A stretch of 64,000 nucleotides of DNA, taken from contig NZ_JAFFQY010000044.1 of the NCBI RefSeq assembly GCF_017311575.1, positions 124,001 through 188,000 of the forward strand, given 5' to 3'. The DNA comes from Roseococcus thiosulfatophilus. GTDB taxonomy: Bacteria; Pseudomonadota; Alphaproteobacteria; Acetobacterales; Acetobacteraceae. A program made the position numbers and the translations under genes. Of this stretch, positions 23,892 through 33,111 are shown piece after piece. Positions within the stretch are counted from its first letter, which is position 1, and every line of letters begins with the position of its first letter. The notes beneath the pieces are model-generated. The model did no database searches. It had not been told where the DNA came from and was given only the letters and a program-made list of their open reading frames with translations.

Positions 23892-24829
23892 ACATGGCTC
23901 CAGCCCAGCGTCGCGGGTGTTGCGTCCTGGCCCGCCGCGTCGCGCAGCGTCACACGGGGTTCGCCTTGGGTGAAGCGACCCAGGCGCATGACCGGGGTGC
24001 GGGCGGCGGCGGCGGCGGCCTCGATGCGGGCGCGGTCCTCGGCGGCGGCGGCGAAGAGGAGTTCATAATCATCGCCGCCCGTGACCAGGGCGGCGATGGG
24101 GGCGGTGGGGTCGGAGACGGGCACGCGCGGCCCCTCCACCTCCGCCGCCACGCCGCCCGCGCGGCAGAGATGCGACAAATCCTGCAACAGCCCGTCCGAG
24201 ACATCCATGGCGGCATGGGCCAGGCCCCGCAGCGCGCGCCCGAGGGCGAGGCGCGGCTCCGGCAGGCGGTAGCGGCGGGCCAGGGCGCCATCGGGGTCAG
24301 GACGCTCGCCCCGCGCCGCGCGCAGGCCGAGCCAGCCATCGCCGATGCGGCCACTGACCCAGATGTCATCGCCCGCCAGCGCGCCCTCCCGCCGCAGCGC
24401 CTGGCCGCGCGGGATGGTGCCCAGGATGGTGAGGGAGAGCGTGAGCGGCCCGGGCGTGGAGACGGTGTCGCCGCCCAGCACGTGCAGGCCGAATGCCCGC
24501 TGGTCCTCCAGGAGCCCCGCCGCGAAACCCGCCACCCATTCATCCGGCGTGCCGCGCGGCAGGGCCACCGTCATGAGATAGCCCAGCGGGTCGGCACCCA
24601 TGGCGGCGAGGTCGGAGAGGTTCACGCGCAGCAGCTTGCGCCCGATGGTCTCGGCCGGGTCATCGGGTAGGAAATGCACGCCGGCCACCATGGCATCGGC
24701 CGCCAGCACCAGTTCCTGGCCGGCGGGCGGGGTCAGCAGCGCCGCGTCATCGGCGAGGTCCAGCGCCCCTTCCCCCGCCAGCGGCCGGAAGTGACGGCCG
24801 ATGAGGGAGAATTCCGGGGGCAGGCTCAC
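23888..24829 (-). CDS. thiL: Thiamine-monophosphate kinase
   Basis: 313 residues. Phosphorylates thiamine monophosphate to the active cofactor thiamine diphosphate. PurM/ThiL fold: EFSLIGRHFRPL at the N-terminus, DDAALL (metal/ATP site), VNLSDLAAMGADPLGYLMTVALP, GGDTVSTPGPL and MDVSDGLLQDLSHL, with GGDDYELLF near the C-terminus. All expected Asp residues are present. Overlaps nusB by 4 nt (ATGA), the common alphaproteobacterial nusB-thiL order. Confidence 0.95.
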   Translation of the reverse strand: MSLPPEFSLIGRHFRPLAGEGALDLADDAALLTPPAGQELVLAADAMVAGVHFLPDDPAETIGRKLLRVNLSDLAAMGADPLGYLMTVALPRGTPDEWVAGFAAGLLEDQRAFGLHVLGGDTVSTPGPLTLSLTILGTIPRGQALRREGALAGDDIWVSGRIGDGWLGLRAARGERPDPDGALARRYRLPEPRLALGRALRGLAHAAMDVSDGLLQDLSHLCRAGGVAAEVEGPRVPVSDPTAPIAALVTGGDDYELLFAAAAEDRARIEAAAAAARTPVMRLGRFTQGEPRVTLRDAAGQDATPATLGWSHV

Positions 24830-25320
24830 TGCCGCGCGAACTCCTCCGCGCGGAAGCTGCGGGCCATGGCGTCCAGCACGCCGTTGCAGAAGCGCGGTTC
24901 CTCGCCGCCGAAGAAGCCATGGGCGATGTCCATGTACTCCTTGATGACGACGCGGGCGGGCGGGCCGCCCATGTCCCGCATCTCGCCGCCGGCGGCGCGC
25001 AGGATGGCGCGCAGCACGGGGTCGAGCCGGTTCAGCGCCCAGCCCTGGGCCAGGTGCTGGGTGATGACCTGGTCGAGGTCATCGGGGTTGGTGGCGGCCC
25101 CGCGCAGCACGCGGGCGAAGAGGGAGACATCGGCGGCCTCGACGCGCCCATCCTCGAAGCCCTGCTGGCCGGGGATGGAGCCCAGGCGGTGGCGGACGAA
25201 CTGGTCCAGCACCGTTTCCACGCTCTCGCCCGACTGCTCGGCCTGGAACAGCGCCTGGACGGCGGCCACGCGGGCACCCGTGCGGGGGCGGGCGGGATTC
25301 TGCGGGGGGCGGGCCTTCAC
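24826..25320 (-). CDS. nusB: Transcription antitermination factor NusB
   Basis: 164 residues. NusB binds boxA RNA with S10 (NusE) in rRNA antitermination. The all-helical family pattern is visible: ARVAAVQALFQAEQSG near the N-terminus, DRxxLDPVLRAILRAAGGEM and VIKEYMDIAHGFFGGEEPRF(C)NGVLD near the C-terminus. The start is taken as GTG at 25320, which overlaps the ribH stop codon (GTGA). A TTG four codons upstream is possible. Confidence 0.95.
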   Translation of the reverse strand: MKARPPQNPARPRTGARVAAVQALFQAEQSGESVETVLDQFVRHRLGSIPGQQGFEDGRVEAADVSLFARVLRGAATNPDDLDQVITQHLAQGWALNRLDPVLRAILRAAGGEMRDMGGPPARVVIKEYMDIAHGFFGGEEPRFCNGVLDAMARSFRAEEFARQ

Positions 25321-25811
25321 GCCAGCCCCCAACGGCGCCGCAGGTCGAGCTGCATCAGCGCCGCCTGCGCGGCCTCGGCCCCCTTGTTGTGGTGGTCGTC
25401 GCGCGAGCGGGCGATGGCCTGGGCCTCGGTGTGGACGGTCAGCAGGCCGCAGCCAATGGCGGCCCCGGTTTCGGCGGAGATCTGCATCACGCCCGACATC
25501 GCCTCGCGGCAGATGTGGTCGTAATGGTCCGTCTCGCCGCGGATGACGCAGCCCAGGAGAACGAAGGCATCCCAGCGGGGGGCGGGGTTGGGGGGCGCGT
25601 TCAGCGCCATGCGGAGGGTGGCCGGCAGTTCATAGGCGCCGGCCACGTCCACCACCTCCAGGGTGGCGCCGGCCTCGGCGGCCACGCGCTCCACGCCGGC
25701 GCGCATGCCGCCCACGATCTCGGCGTAGTAGGGGGCCTGGATCAGCAGCAGGCGGGGGGCGGGGCCATCGAGGCGAATGGTCTCGCGGGCGGGGGCGTCG
25801 GCGGTGCTCAT
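25317..25811 (-). CDS. ribH: 6,7-dimethyl-8-ribityllumazine synthase
   Basis: 164 residues. Condenses 5-amino-6-ribitylaminouracil with dihydroxybutanone phosphate, the step before riboflavin synthase. Key segments are VVDVAGAYELPATLRMAL (the substrate-binding AxEIP-like loop, here GAYELP), LLGCVIRGETDHYDHIC with the catalytic His, and GLLTVHTEAQAIARS. The ATG at 25811 is MSTADAP; the longer open frame runs antisense-like into ribBA. 46 bp downstream of ribBA and overlapping nusB. Confidence 0.95.
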   Translation of the reverse strand: MSTADAPARETIRLDGPAPRLLLIQAPYYAEIVGGMRAGVERVAAEAGATLEVVDVAGAYELPATLRMALNAPPNPAPRWDAFVLLGCVIRGETDHYDHICREAMSGVMQISAETGAAIGCGLLTVHTEAQAIARSRDDHHNKGAEAAQAALMQLDLRRRWGLA

Positions 25812-25857
25812 GCCGGGGCCCCCGCGAAGCTGCGAAGCGGGTTCGTGGGGAGATGGC

Positions 25858-26985
25858 TCACCGTTGCTTCTCCCCGGCCAGCGGACGGGTTTCCACCACG
25901 CGCAGCCCCCAGCCCTCCAGCCCCACCAGCGGGCGCGGGTGGTTGGAGAGGCGGATGATGTCGGTGACGCCCAGATCGGCCAGGATCTGCGCGCCAATGC
26001 CATAGTCGCGCAGCATGGGCTGGCCCGAGGGCAGGCGCTCGGCGCGGAGCTGGCTGGACAGCCCGTCGCGCCGCCAGTCGCGCAGGATGACGACCACGCC
26101 GCGCCCCTCGGCCGCGATGGCCTCCATGGCCGCGTGCAGCTCGAAGATCGAGCGCCCCACCACCATGTCGTTCAGCAGGTTGCCGGCGTGCATCCGGGCC
26201 AGGACCGGCTCCGGCCCGGTGATGTCGCCCTTCACCAGGGCGATATGCTCGCCCCGCTCCAGGCCGGATTCATAGACATAGAGCTTCCACTCGCCGCCGA
26301 TGGCGTTGCGGATGGTGCCCTCCTCCACGCGCTTGGCCATGCGCTCGGTGCGGCGGCGATGGGCGATCAGGTCCGCGATGGTGCCGAGCTTCAGGCCATG
26401 GTGCTGCGCGAAGGCCACGAGGTCCGGCAGGCGGGCCATGGTGCCGTCATCGTTCATGATCTCGCAGATCACGCCCGAGGGGTTCAGCCCCGCCAGCCGC
26501 GCGAAATCCACCGCCGCCTCGGTGTGGCCGGCGCGGACCAGCGTGCCGCCCTCGCGCGCCACGAGCGGGAAGACATGGCCGGGGGTGACGATGTGCTCGC
26601 GCCCCAGCTCCGGGTTGATCGCGACGGCCACGGTGCGCGCGCGGTCGGCGGCGCTGATGCCCGTGGTCACGCCGTCGCGCGCCTCGATGGAGACGGTGAA
26701 GGCCGTCTGGTGCCGCGTGCCGTTGGACTGCGCCATCAGCGGCAGGCCCAGCTGCTCCACCCGCTGCCGTGTCATGGCGAGGCAGATCAGCCCGCGCGCG
26801 TGGCGGGCCATGAAGTTGATGGCGTCCGGGGTCGCGAACTGCGCGGGGATGACGAGGTCGCCCTCGTTCTCGCGGTCCTCGTCATCCACCAGGATGAACA
26901 TGCGGCCGCGGCGGGCTTCCTCCAGCAATTCCTCGGTGGGGGTGATGAACTCATGGAGGCTGGTGGTGGTGGTCGGGACGCTCAC
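25858..26985 (-). CDS. ribB: RibBA-type protein: DHBP synthase with degenerate GTP cyclohydrolase II domain
   Basis: 375 residues, GTG start overlapping the ribE stop. The N-terminal half (about 15-205) is 3,4-dihydroxy-2-butanone-4-phosphate synthase, with its acidic active-site loop DDEDRENEGDLV, the substrate loop GTRHQTAFTVS, and TPGHVFPL plus AGHTEAAVD. The C-terminal half has the RibA fold, but the zinc-binding Cys cluster of GTP cyclohydrolase II is absent: the region reads EPVLARMHAGNLLNDM instead of ExLTGDxFxSxRCDCG. So only the RibB activity is expected, as in many alphaproteobacteria. A separate RibA would be needed elsewhere in the genome. Confidence 0.93.
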   Translation of the reverse strand: MSVPTTTTSLHEFITPTEELLEEARRGRMFILVDDEDRENEGDLVIPAQFATPDAINFMARHARGLICLAMTRQRVEQLGLPLMAQSNGTRHQTAFTVSIEARDGVTTGISAADRARTVAVAINPELGREHIVTPGHVFPLVAREGGTLVRAGHTEAAVDFARLAGLNPSGVICEIMNDDGTMARLPDLVAFAQHHGLKLGTIADLIAHRRRTERMAKRVEEGTIRNAIGGEWKLYVYESGLERGEHIALVKGDITGPEPVLARMHAGNLLNDMVVGRSIFELHAAMEAIAAEGRGVVVILRDWRRDGLSSQLRAERLPSGQPMLRDYGIGAQILADLGVTDIIRLSNHPRPLVGLEGWGLRVVETRPLAGEKQR

Positions 26986-27584
26986 GCGCGGAACTCCATC
27001 AGGCGGGCCACGTAGCGCGCCAGCGTGTCGATTTCGAGGTTCACCGCATCGCCGGGCTGCAGCGTGCCGAAGCTGGTCACGGCGGCGGTGTGGGGGATGA
27101 TGTTCACCCCGAATTCCGCCCCGTCAACCTCGTTCACCGTCAGCGAGACGCCATCAATGGCGATGCTGCCCTTCACCGCGATGTGCGGCGCCACATGGGG
27201 CGGCGCGCGGAAGCGCCAGCGGACCGAGGCGTTCTCCGGCGTGGCCGACAGCACTTCGCCCACCCCGTCCACATGGCCGGACATCAGGTGGCCGCCCAGC
27301 TCGTCGCCGAGCTTGAGGCTGCGCTCCAGGTTGATGCGCCGGCCGGGCTTCCAGGCGCCGAGCGTGGTCTTGGACAGTGTCTCCGCGCTGGCATTGGCCG
27401 AAAAGCTGTCGGCGTAGAGGTCCACCGCCGTGAGGCAGGCGCCCGAGCAGGCGATGGAACAGCCCACCACCGCGCCCTTCAGGAATTCCGGCTCCACCCC
27501 GATGACCAGGCGCATGTCGTGCCCGTCGCCGATGGGCTGCACCTCGCGCAGGCTGCCCAGCGCCGTGACGATCCCCGTGAACAT
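26982..27584 (-). CDS. ribE: Riboflavin synthase, alpha subunit
   Basis: 200 residues. Dismutates two lumazine molecules to riboflavin. The internal two-fold repeat is visible: MFTGIVTALGSL with SIACSGACLTAVDL in the first barrel, and HLMSGHVDGVGEV with SIAIDGVSLTVNEVDG in the second. The family usually has SVAVNGVCLTV in repeat one; here Asn is replaced by Ser/Cys variants (GCSIACSGACLTA), which is common. ATG overlaps the ribD stop by one base. Confidence 0.95.
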   Translation of the reverse strand: MFTGIVTALGSLREVQPIGDGHDMRLVIGVEPEFLKGAVVGCSIACSGACLTAVDLYADSFSANASAETLSKTTLGAWKPGRRINLERSLKLGDELGGHLMSGHVDGVGEVLSATPENASVRWRFRAPPHVAPHIAVKGSIAIDGVSLTVNEVDGAEFGVNIIPHTAAVTSFGTLQPGDAVNLEIDTLARYVARLMEFRA

Positions 27585-28690
27585 CAGCCAGGCTCCTTCT
27601 CGAACTCGGTCATCACATCCTCGCCCACCGCGGCCACCGACACGCGGCGGAAACGGGGCATGCGCGCCAGCGGCGCGACGTGCAAGGGGCCGGCGCTGGG
27701 CCACCCCTCTTCCCCCATCACCCCCGGAGCGTGGAACCAGACCAGCCGGTCCACCAGCCCCGCGGCCAACAGCCCGGCGGCAAGCCCCGCGCCACCCTCC
27801 ACCAGCACCCGCGTCACGCCCCGCGTGCCCAGCGCCGCCAGCATGGCTTTTGGCAACAGCCCCCCGCCGGGCGCACGCCGGATGGTGATGACCTGCACGC
27901 CCGCGCGGATATAGGGCGAAAGCACGGAAGGGCGATGCCCCGAACCCGTCAGCAGCCATGTGGGGTGGGCGGGGGCGTCGCGCACCAGGCGCGCGCCGGG
28001 GGGCGTGCGCAGCCGCGCATCGGCCACCACGCGCAGCATGGGCACGGGGTCGAGCCCCGCGATGCGGCAGGTGAGGTCCGGGTCATCCGCCACCACGGTG
28101 CCGCTGCCCACCATCACCGCATCATGGCGCGCCCGGAGCGCATGGACGGCGCGGCGGGCCTCGGCGCCCGTGATCCAGCGGCTTTCGCCCGTGGCCGTGG
28201 CGATGCGCCCGTCCAGCGTGGCGGCGAGCTTCAGCGTGACCAGTGGCCGGCCCTGGGTGATGCGGTTCACGAAGCCCGCGTTGAGGCGGGCGGCTTCGGC
28301 GCCGAACAGGCCTTCCTCCACCGCGATGCCGGCCTGGCGGAGCCGCACGAAGCCGCGCCCATCCACCCGCGCATCGGGGTCGCGCATGGCGACGACCACG
28401 CGGGAGACGCCGGCGCGGATCAGCGCATCGCAGCAGGGCGGCGTGCGGCCGTAATGGGAGCAGGGCTCCAGCGTGACATAGGCGGTGGCGCCGCGCGCGG
28501 CCTCTCCGGCGCGGGTGAGGGCCTCCACCTCGGCATGGGGGCGGCCGCCGGGCTGGGTCCAGCCGCGGCCCACCACCTGGCCGTCCTTGACCAGCACGCA
28601 GCCGACCGCCGGGTTGGGCCAGGTGTTGCCAAGGCCCCGCGCCGCGAGCCGGAGTGCGGCGCGCATATGGGCCTCGTCCTCGCCCGCCAC
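27584..28690 (-). CDS. ribD: Bifunctional pyrimidine deaminase/reductase RibD
   Basis: 368 residues. The N-terminal deaminase (about 1-145) has the zinc site in GGRPHAEVEAL (HAE) and LEPCSHYGRTPPCCDALI (PC...C). The C-terminal reductase (about 150-365) has LKLAATLDGRIATATGESRWITG and the NADPH-binding VLVEGGAGLAAGLL. It carries out the second and third steps of riboflavin synthesis. The start is taken as GTG at 28690, 1 nt after the nrdR stop; ATG at 28666 is an alternative. Confidence 0.94.
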   Translation of the reverse strand: MAGEDEAHMRAALRLAARGLGNTWPNPAVGCVLVKDGQVVGRGWTQPGGRPHAEVEALTRAGEAARGATAYVTLEPCSHYGRTPPCCDALIRAGVSRVVVAMRDPDARVDGRGFVRLRQAGIAVEEGLFGAEAARLNAGFVNRITQGRPLVTLKLAATLDGRIATATGESRWITGAEARRAVHALRARHDAVMVGSGTVVADDPDLTCRIAGLDPVPMLRVVADARLRTPPGARLVRDAPAHPTWLLTGSGHRPSVLSPYIRAGVQVITIRRAPGGGLLPKAMLAALGTRGVTRVLVEGGAGLAAGLLAAGLVDRLVWFHAPGVMGEEGWPSAGPLHVAPLARMPRFRRVSVAAVGEDVMTEFEKEPG

Positions 28691-28691
28691 G

Positions 28692-29144
28692 TCAGGGCTT
28701 CTCGAGGTCGCTGAGGAAGGCGCCGAAATCCTTGGCCTCGGAGAAATTCTGGTAGACGGAGGCGAAGCGCACATAGGCCACCTCGTCCACGCCGCGCAGC
28801 GCCTCCATCACCATCTCGCCGATGCGGCGGGAGGGGATCTCGGCTTCGGTCTCCATCTCCAGGCGGCGCTGGATGCCGTTCACCACGCGCTCGATCCGCT
28901 CATCATCCACGGGGCGCTTGCGGCAGGCGATGCGGATGGACTTGGCCATCTTGTCGCGGTCGAAGGGCACGCGCCGGCCATCGGTCTTGAGCACGACGAG
29001 TTCCTTGAGCTGCACGCGCTCGAAGGTGGTGAAGCGGTTGCCGCAGGCGGGGCAGAAGCGGCGGCGACGGATGGAGGAGCCGTCCTCGGAGGGGCGGCTG
29101 TCCTTCACCTGGGTGTCGTCATTCCCACAATAAGGGCAGCGCAT
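28692..29144 (-). CDS. nrdR: Transcriptional repressor NrdR
   Basis: 150 residues. Represses ribonucleotide reductase genes when dATP is plentiful. The N-terminal zinc ribbon is [17 protein letters not shown] with [19 protein letters not shown] (four Cys). An ATP-cone follows (about 46-140) with [19 protein letters not shown] and the nucleotide loop. Upstream of the rib genes with a 1-nt gap to ribD, the standard alphaproteobacterial nrdR-ribD arrangement. I see no NrdR box in this window, as expected since its targets are elsewhere. Confidence 0.96.
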   Translation of the reverse strand: MRCPYCGNDDTQVKDSRPSEDGSSIRRRRFCPACGNRFTTFERVQLKELVVLKTDGRRVPFDRDKMAKSIRIACRKRPVDDERIERVVNGIQRRLEMETEAEIPSRRIGEMVMEALRGVDEVAYVRFASVYQNFSEAKDFGAFLSDLEKP

Positions 29145-29235
29145 TGTTTATGCCCTCAAGCGCCGGGCGCGCGCTTCGCGCGCTGGGCTTCGCCGCGCTG
29201 CGGGTGCGCCAAGCTGCGCGGTCAGTTGGGCGGCG

Positions 29236-29254
29236 CCGGCCGCGTTGCGGCCGG
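29236..29254. terminator. GC hairpin between glyA and nrdR
   Basis: CCGGCCGC-GTT-GCGGCCGG is a perfect eight-bp stem with a three-base loop, 45 bp after the glyA stop (minus direction). There is no T tract, so it may be a weak or Rho-assisted terminator or an RNA-stabilising hairpin. The rest of the 154-bp gap is GC-rich with no other clear element. Confidence 0.4.
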
Positions 29255-29298
29255 AGCGTGGGGAAGGACCGCTGGTTTTGCGGCGTGGCGCCATTTGC

Positions 29299-30597
29299 TC
29301 AGTAGATCGGGAAGCGCTGGCAGAGCGCCTTCACATCCTTGGCCACCGCCTGCTCCACCGCGCTGTTCGCCTCGGGGTCGTTCGCCTGGGCCAGCCCGTC
29401 CAGCACGCGCACGATCATGCGGCCCACCTCGCGGAACTCCGTCTCCGTGAAGCCGCGCGTGGTGCCGGCGGGCGTGCCGAGGCGGATGCCGCTCGTCACC
29501 ATGGGCTTGGCCGGGTCGAAGGGGATGGCGTTCTTGTTGCAGGTGAGGTGCGCGCGGCCGAGTGCCGCTTCCGCCGCCTTGCCCGTCAGGTTCTTCGGCC
29601 GCAAATCCACCAGCATCAGGTGGCTGTCCGTCCCGCCCGAGACGATGGCGAGCCCCCCCTCCACCAGCTCATCGGCCAGCGCGCGGGCATTGGCCACCAC
29701 CTGCTTCGCATAGGCGCGGAATTCGGGGCGCAGCGCCTCGCCGAAGGCCACGGCCTTGGCGGCGATGACATGCATCAGCGGCCCGCCCTGCAGGCCCGGG
29801 AACATCGCGGAATTGATCTTCTTCGCGATGGCCTCGTCATTGGTCAGCACCAGGCCGCCGCGCGGGCCGCGCAGGGTCTTGTGCGTGGTGGTGGTCGTCA
29901 CATGCGCGTGCGGCACGGGCGAGGGGTAGGCGCCGGCGGCCACCAGCCCGGCGTAATGCGCCATGTCCACCATCAGGATGGCGCCCACCTCATCGGCCAC
30001 GGCGCGGAAGCGGGCGAAATCAATCTCGCGCGAATAGGCGGAGCCACCGGCGATGATCAGCTTGGGCCGGTGCTCGCGCGCCAGGCGCTCCATCGTCTCA
30101 TAGTCCAGCAGGCCATCGGCCTCGCGCACGCCATAGGCGATGGGCTTGAACCACTTGCCGGAGAAGTTCACCGGCGCGCCATGGGTCAGGTGCCCGCCCG
30201 CCGCCAGGTCCATCGCCAGGAAGCTGTCACCCGGCTGGAGCAGGGCGAAGAACACGGCCAGGTTCGCGCTGGCGCCGCTGTGCGGCTGCACATTCGCGAA
30301 TTGCGCGCCGAAGAGCTGCTTCGCGCGCTCGATGGCCAGCGTCTCGGCCACGTCCACATATTCGCAGCCGCCATAGTAGCGGCGGCCGGGATAGCCCTCC
30401 GCGTACTTGTTGGTCAGCACCGAGCCCTGCGCTTCCAGCACGGCGCGGCTCACGATGTTCTCGGAGGCGATGAGTTCGATGCCGTCCTGCTGGCGCGTCA
30501 ATTCCTGGCCAATGGCGGCCGCGATCTCGGGGTCGCTCTCGGCGACGGGCGCCTGGAAGAAGCGGGCGGGGAGGAAGCGGGCGGTGCTCTCGTTCAT
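29299..30597 (-). CDS. glyA: Serine hydroxymethyltransferase
   Basis: 432 residues. PLP enzyme that converts serine and tetrahydrofolate to glycine and methylene-tetrahydrofolate, the main one-carbon source. [20 protein letters not shown] and [20 protein letters not shown] at the N-terminus, [12 protein letters not shown], and the Schiff-base lysine K240 in [14 protein letters not shown] are diagnostic. The C-terminus has [15 protein letters not shown]. Located between rpiB and nrdR, all on the minus strand; 77 bp separate it from rpiB. No glycine riboswitch is evident upstream. Confidence 0.97.
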   Translation of the reverse strand: MNESTARFLPARFFQAPVAESDPEIAAAIGQELTRQQDGIELIASENIVSRAVLEAQGSVLTNKYAEGYPGRRYYGGCEYVDVAETLAIERAKQLFGAQFANVQPHSGASANLAVFFALLQPGDSFLAMDLAAGGHLTHGAPVNFSGKWFKPIAYGVREADGLLDYETMERLAREHRPKLIIAGGSAYSREIDFARFRAVADEVGAILMVDMAHYAGLVAAGAYPSPVPHAHVTTTTTHKTLRGPRGGLVLTNDEAIAKKINSAMFPGLQGGPLMHVIAAKAVAFGEALRPEFRAYAKQVVANARALADELVEGGLAIVSGGTDSHLMLVDLRPKNLTGKAAEAALGRAHLTCNKNAIPFDPAKPMVTSGIRLGTPAGTTRGFTETEFREVGRMIVRVLDGLAQANDPEANSAVEQAVAKDVKALCQRFPIY

Positions 30598-30674
30598 CGG
30601 CCTGGCCTTTTCTCGGGCGGAATCGTCGCCAGCCCCGGCATTACCACAGGGGGTGACAGGTGGGATATGGGCGC

Positions 30675-31109
30675 TCAGCCAGCCGGGGCCAGCTTGGCCA
30701 GGCGCTGGTCGTGCCGCCCGCCCTCATAGGCAGTGGCCAGGAAGGCCGAGAGCGCGTCCAGCGCCACCTCCACCCCCGTGGTGCGGGCGCCGAAGCAGGC
30801 GATGTTCGCGTCGTTGTGGGCCCGGGTGAGGCGCGCCTCGGTGGCATCGTGCAGGACGGCGGCGCGGATGCCGGGGTGGCGGTTGGCGGCGATGGCCATG
30901 CCGATGCCGCTGCCGCAGACCAGCACGCCAAAGCGCGCGCAGCCCGCCGCCACCTGGCCCGACACCGTGTGGGCGAAGTCCGGATAGTCCACGCTGTCGG
31001 GGCCATGGGTGCCGGCATCCAGCACCGAATGGCCCTGGGTCTCCAGCGCGGTCTTGAGGGCCTGCTTCAGCGGCAGGCCGGCATGGTCGGAGCCGAGGGC
31101 GATGATCAT
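30675..31109 (-). CDS. rpiB: Ribose-5-phosphate isomerase B
   Basis: 144 residues. Interconverts ribose-5-phosphate and ribulose-5-phosphate. [13 protein letters not shown] at the N-terminus, [16 protein letters not shown], and the phosphate/active-site segment [24 protein letters not shown] with the catalytic Cys are the RpiB signatures. RpiB often sits directly upstream of glyA in alphaproteobacteria, as here. Confidence 0.95.
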   Translation of the reverse strand: MIIALGSDHAGLPLKQALKTALETQGHSVLDAGTHGPDSVDYPDFAHTVSGQVAAGCARFGVLVCGSGIGMAIAANRHPGIRAAVLHDATEARLTRAHNDANIACFGARTTGVEVALDALSAFLATAYEGGRHDQRLAKLAPAG

Positions 31110-31208
31110 GCGGCTGCGCTTACCAAGTCACGCGCCCCATATGAAGCGCGCAAGCGACATGGCGCATTCGCGCCGGAAGCGGGTTAGGGCGGCACTTTCC
31201 GCGGGCGT

Positions 31209-32003
31209 CTATGGCCGCGCGTTCCGCGCGAGAAACTCCATCACCGCCGCGCGCGCGGCCACCCTCGCGGCCGGGTTGGGGCCGGCCGTCACCTGCCGGC
31301 CGTTGGGCAGGTTGACGCGGCGCAGCGCCACCGTGTCCGGGGCGTCGAAGGCGTGGTGCGCGCCGGGGTAGAGGTCATAGGCCATGCGTCCCTCGGCGCG
31401 GCTCGCCAGCTCCACGCAGCGGAAGGCGGGCGTCCAGTCATCGGCGTCGCCCAGCTGCATCAGCAGCGGCGCGGTGCCGCTTGGCCGCCAGCCGCGCCCC
31501 ATCGGGACGGGGCCGCAGCCGGGGTAGAAGGCGATGGCGGCACTCAGGGTACCGGCTTCGGCCCGCGCCCAGGCGTGCAAGGTGGTGCTGCCGCCATGCG
31601 ACCAGCCCAGCAGCACCGGCGCGCCGCGATTCCAGGGCTGCGCCGCCGCCCAGTCGCGCGCGGCCAGGGCATCGCCGGCGCGCAAGGCGGGCGGGGCGGG
31701 GTGGTCGGACCGGCCGCAGGCGGGGCCGAGGTCGCGGCTGCCGAAGCTGTCGGGGAAGAGCACCGGATGCCCCGCCGCCACCAGCAGCGCCACCCATTCG
31801 CGCTCCCGCGCCGAAAGCCGGGGCAGGCGCGCCGCACCCCCCAGCCCGCCGCAGCCATGCAGGGCGATGATGGTGGGGCGCGTCGGCTCGGCCGGGCGTT
31901 CCAGCACGGCGCGCAGCGTGACCCCCTCGGGGCCGGGAAGGGCGATGATCTCGGCCCGCGCGGGCAGCGCGAGCAGAAGGAGAAGGGCGGCCAGGCGTCG
32001 CAT
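31209..32003 (-). CDS. Secreted dienelactone-hydrolase-like alpha/beta hydrolase
   Basis: 264 residues. A signal peptide (RRLAALLLLLALPARAE, cleavage after about residue 18) predicts export to the periplasm. Alpha/beta-hydrolase features are the oxyanion-hole segment IIALHGCGGLGG, the nucleophile elbow GWSHGGST (Ser in GxSxG-like context), an Asp in GDADDWTPA and a catalytic His in PGAHHAFD. The DLH-like HHAFD ending and the overall order match the dienelactone hydrolase family; the nucleophile is Ser rather than the Cys of true DLH. Divergent from the nitroreductase gene, 70 bp away. Confidence 0.82.
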   Translation of the reverse strand: MRRLAALLLLLALPARAEIIALPGPEGVTLRAVLERPAEPTRPTIIALHGCGGLGGAARLPRLSAREREWVALLVAAGHPVLFPDSFGSRDLGPACGRSDHPAPPALRAGDALAARDWAAAQPWNRGAPVLLGWSHGGSTTLHAWARAEAGTLSAAIAFYPGCGPVPMGRGWRPSGTAPLLMQLGDADDWTPAFRCVELASRAEGRMAYDLYPGAHHAFDAPDTVALRRVNLPNGRQVTAGPNPAARVAARAAVMEFLARNARP

Positions 32004-32073
32004 GGCGGCAGCCTCCCGCAGGGCTTGCGCCGGCGCAAGGGTATGCGCCGGCACATGTTCCATACTGCCGGGC

Positions 32074-33072
32074 ATGGACGACCCCTGGACGATCACCACC
32101 GAAGGCTTCGCCGGCCTCGCCACGCTAGGGGCGCGGCTGCGCGTGCTGGCGGGCCATGCCATCCTGGCCCCCTCCTCGCACAACACCCAGCCCTGGCGGT
32201 TCCGCCTGAGCGCCGATCGGCTGGACCTTCTGGCCGACCGCAGCCGCGCCCTGCCGGTGGTGGACCCCGAGGACCGGGCGCTGGTCATCTCCTGCGGCGC
32301 GGCCCTCGGCCACCTGCGCGTGGCGGCGGAGGCGCTGGGGCAGGGGCTGGAGGTCACCCTGATGCCCGAGCCGGCGGCACCGGACCTGTTGGCGCGCATC
32401 CTGCCCGGCCCCGCCTGCGCGCCGCATCGGCCTGAGTTGCTCGCCGCCATCCACGCCCGCCGCACCACCCGCGCCGCCTTCACCACAGAACCCCTGGCGC
32501 AGCCGATGCCCGTGGCCGAGGTGGAAGGCGTCACCCTGCATTGGCGAACCGCGCCGGCCGAGCGCCACGCCATCGCGGAACTCGTGGCGGAAGGGGATCG
32601 CGCGCAGATGGCCGACCCTGGCTTCCGGGGCGAGCTCGCCGCCTGGGTGCGGTCCCGCCACGCGGCCTCGCGCGATGGCATGTCGGGTGCCGCCTTCGGC
32701 ATGCCCGACCTGCTCAGCTTCGTGGGCGCCATGGCCATCCGGCGCTTCGACATGGGCGCGGGGCAGGCCGCGCATGACAGGGCGCTGGCCGAGAATTCTC
32801 CCGCGCTGGGCGTCCTGACCACGCCGGGCGACACGCCGCTCGACTGGCTGCGGGCCGGTGAGGCGCTGAGCCGCGCCACCCTGGCGCTCACCGCCGCCGG
32901 GCTGAAGCATTCCTACCTGAACCAGCCCATCGAGGTGCCGGCGCTGCGCCCGAAGCTGGCCGCGCTGCTGGGCACGCGCGAATTCCCGCAAATCCTGCTG
33001 CGCGCCGGGCATGGGCCGGAGATCGCCCCCTCCGTCCGCCGCCCGCTGGAGGAGGTGCTGGTCGAGGGCTGA
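32074..33072 (+). CDS. Acg-family FMN-binding nitroreductase-like protein
   Basis: 332 residues. Near the N-terminus, LAPSSHNTQPWRFRL is the FMN-contacting motif of the Acg/nitroreductase-like family. It is followed by LVISCGAALGHLRVAAEALG. HARRTTRAAFTTEPL and the C-terminal segment GEALSRATLALTAAGLKHSYLNQPIE also fit. In mycobacteria Acg is a duplicated nitroreductase fold that binds FMN but lacks classic nitroreductase activity. The reaction here is unknown. Ends 40 bp before the dispersed 195-bp repeat that separates it from the convergent prmA. Confidence 0.8.
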   Translation: MDDPWTITTEGFAGLATLGARLRVLAGHAILAPSSHNTQPWRFRLSADRLDLLADRSRALPVVDPEDRALVISCGAALGHLRVAAEALGQGLEVTLMPEPAAPDLLARILPGPACAPHRPELLAAIHARRTTRAAFTTEPLAQPMPVAEVEGVTLHWRTAPAERHAIAELVAEGDRAQMADPGFRGELAAWVRSRHAASRDGMSGAAFGMPDLLSFVGAMAIRRFDMGAGQAAHDRALAENSPALGVLTTPGDTPLDWLRAGEALSRATLALTAAGLKHSYLNQPIEVPALRPKLAALLGTREFPQILLRAGHGPEIAPSVRRPLEEVLVEG

Positions 33073-33111
33073 GCGCCGCCCCGGCATCGCGGCGAAGGGG
33101 AGGGCGGCGCT

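Noticed and set aside
29145-29298. Small RNA or riboswitch between glyA and nrdR
   Set aside because: Only a GC hairpin without conserved riboswitch core; called a weak terminator.
31209-32891. A 560-codon version of the secreted hydrolase
   Set aside because: The upstream half is antisense to the Acg-like gene; the signal peptide starting at 32003 fixes the start.
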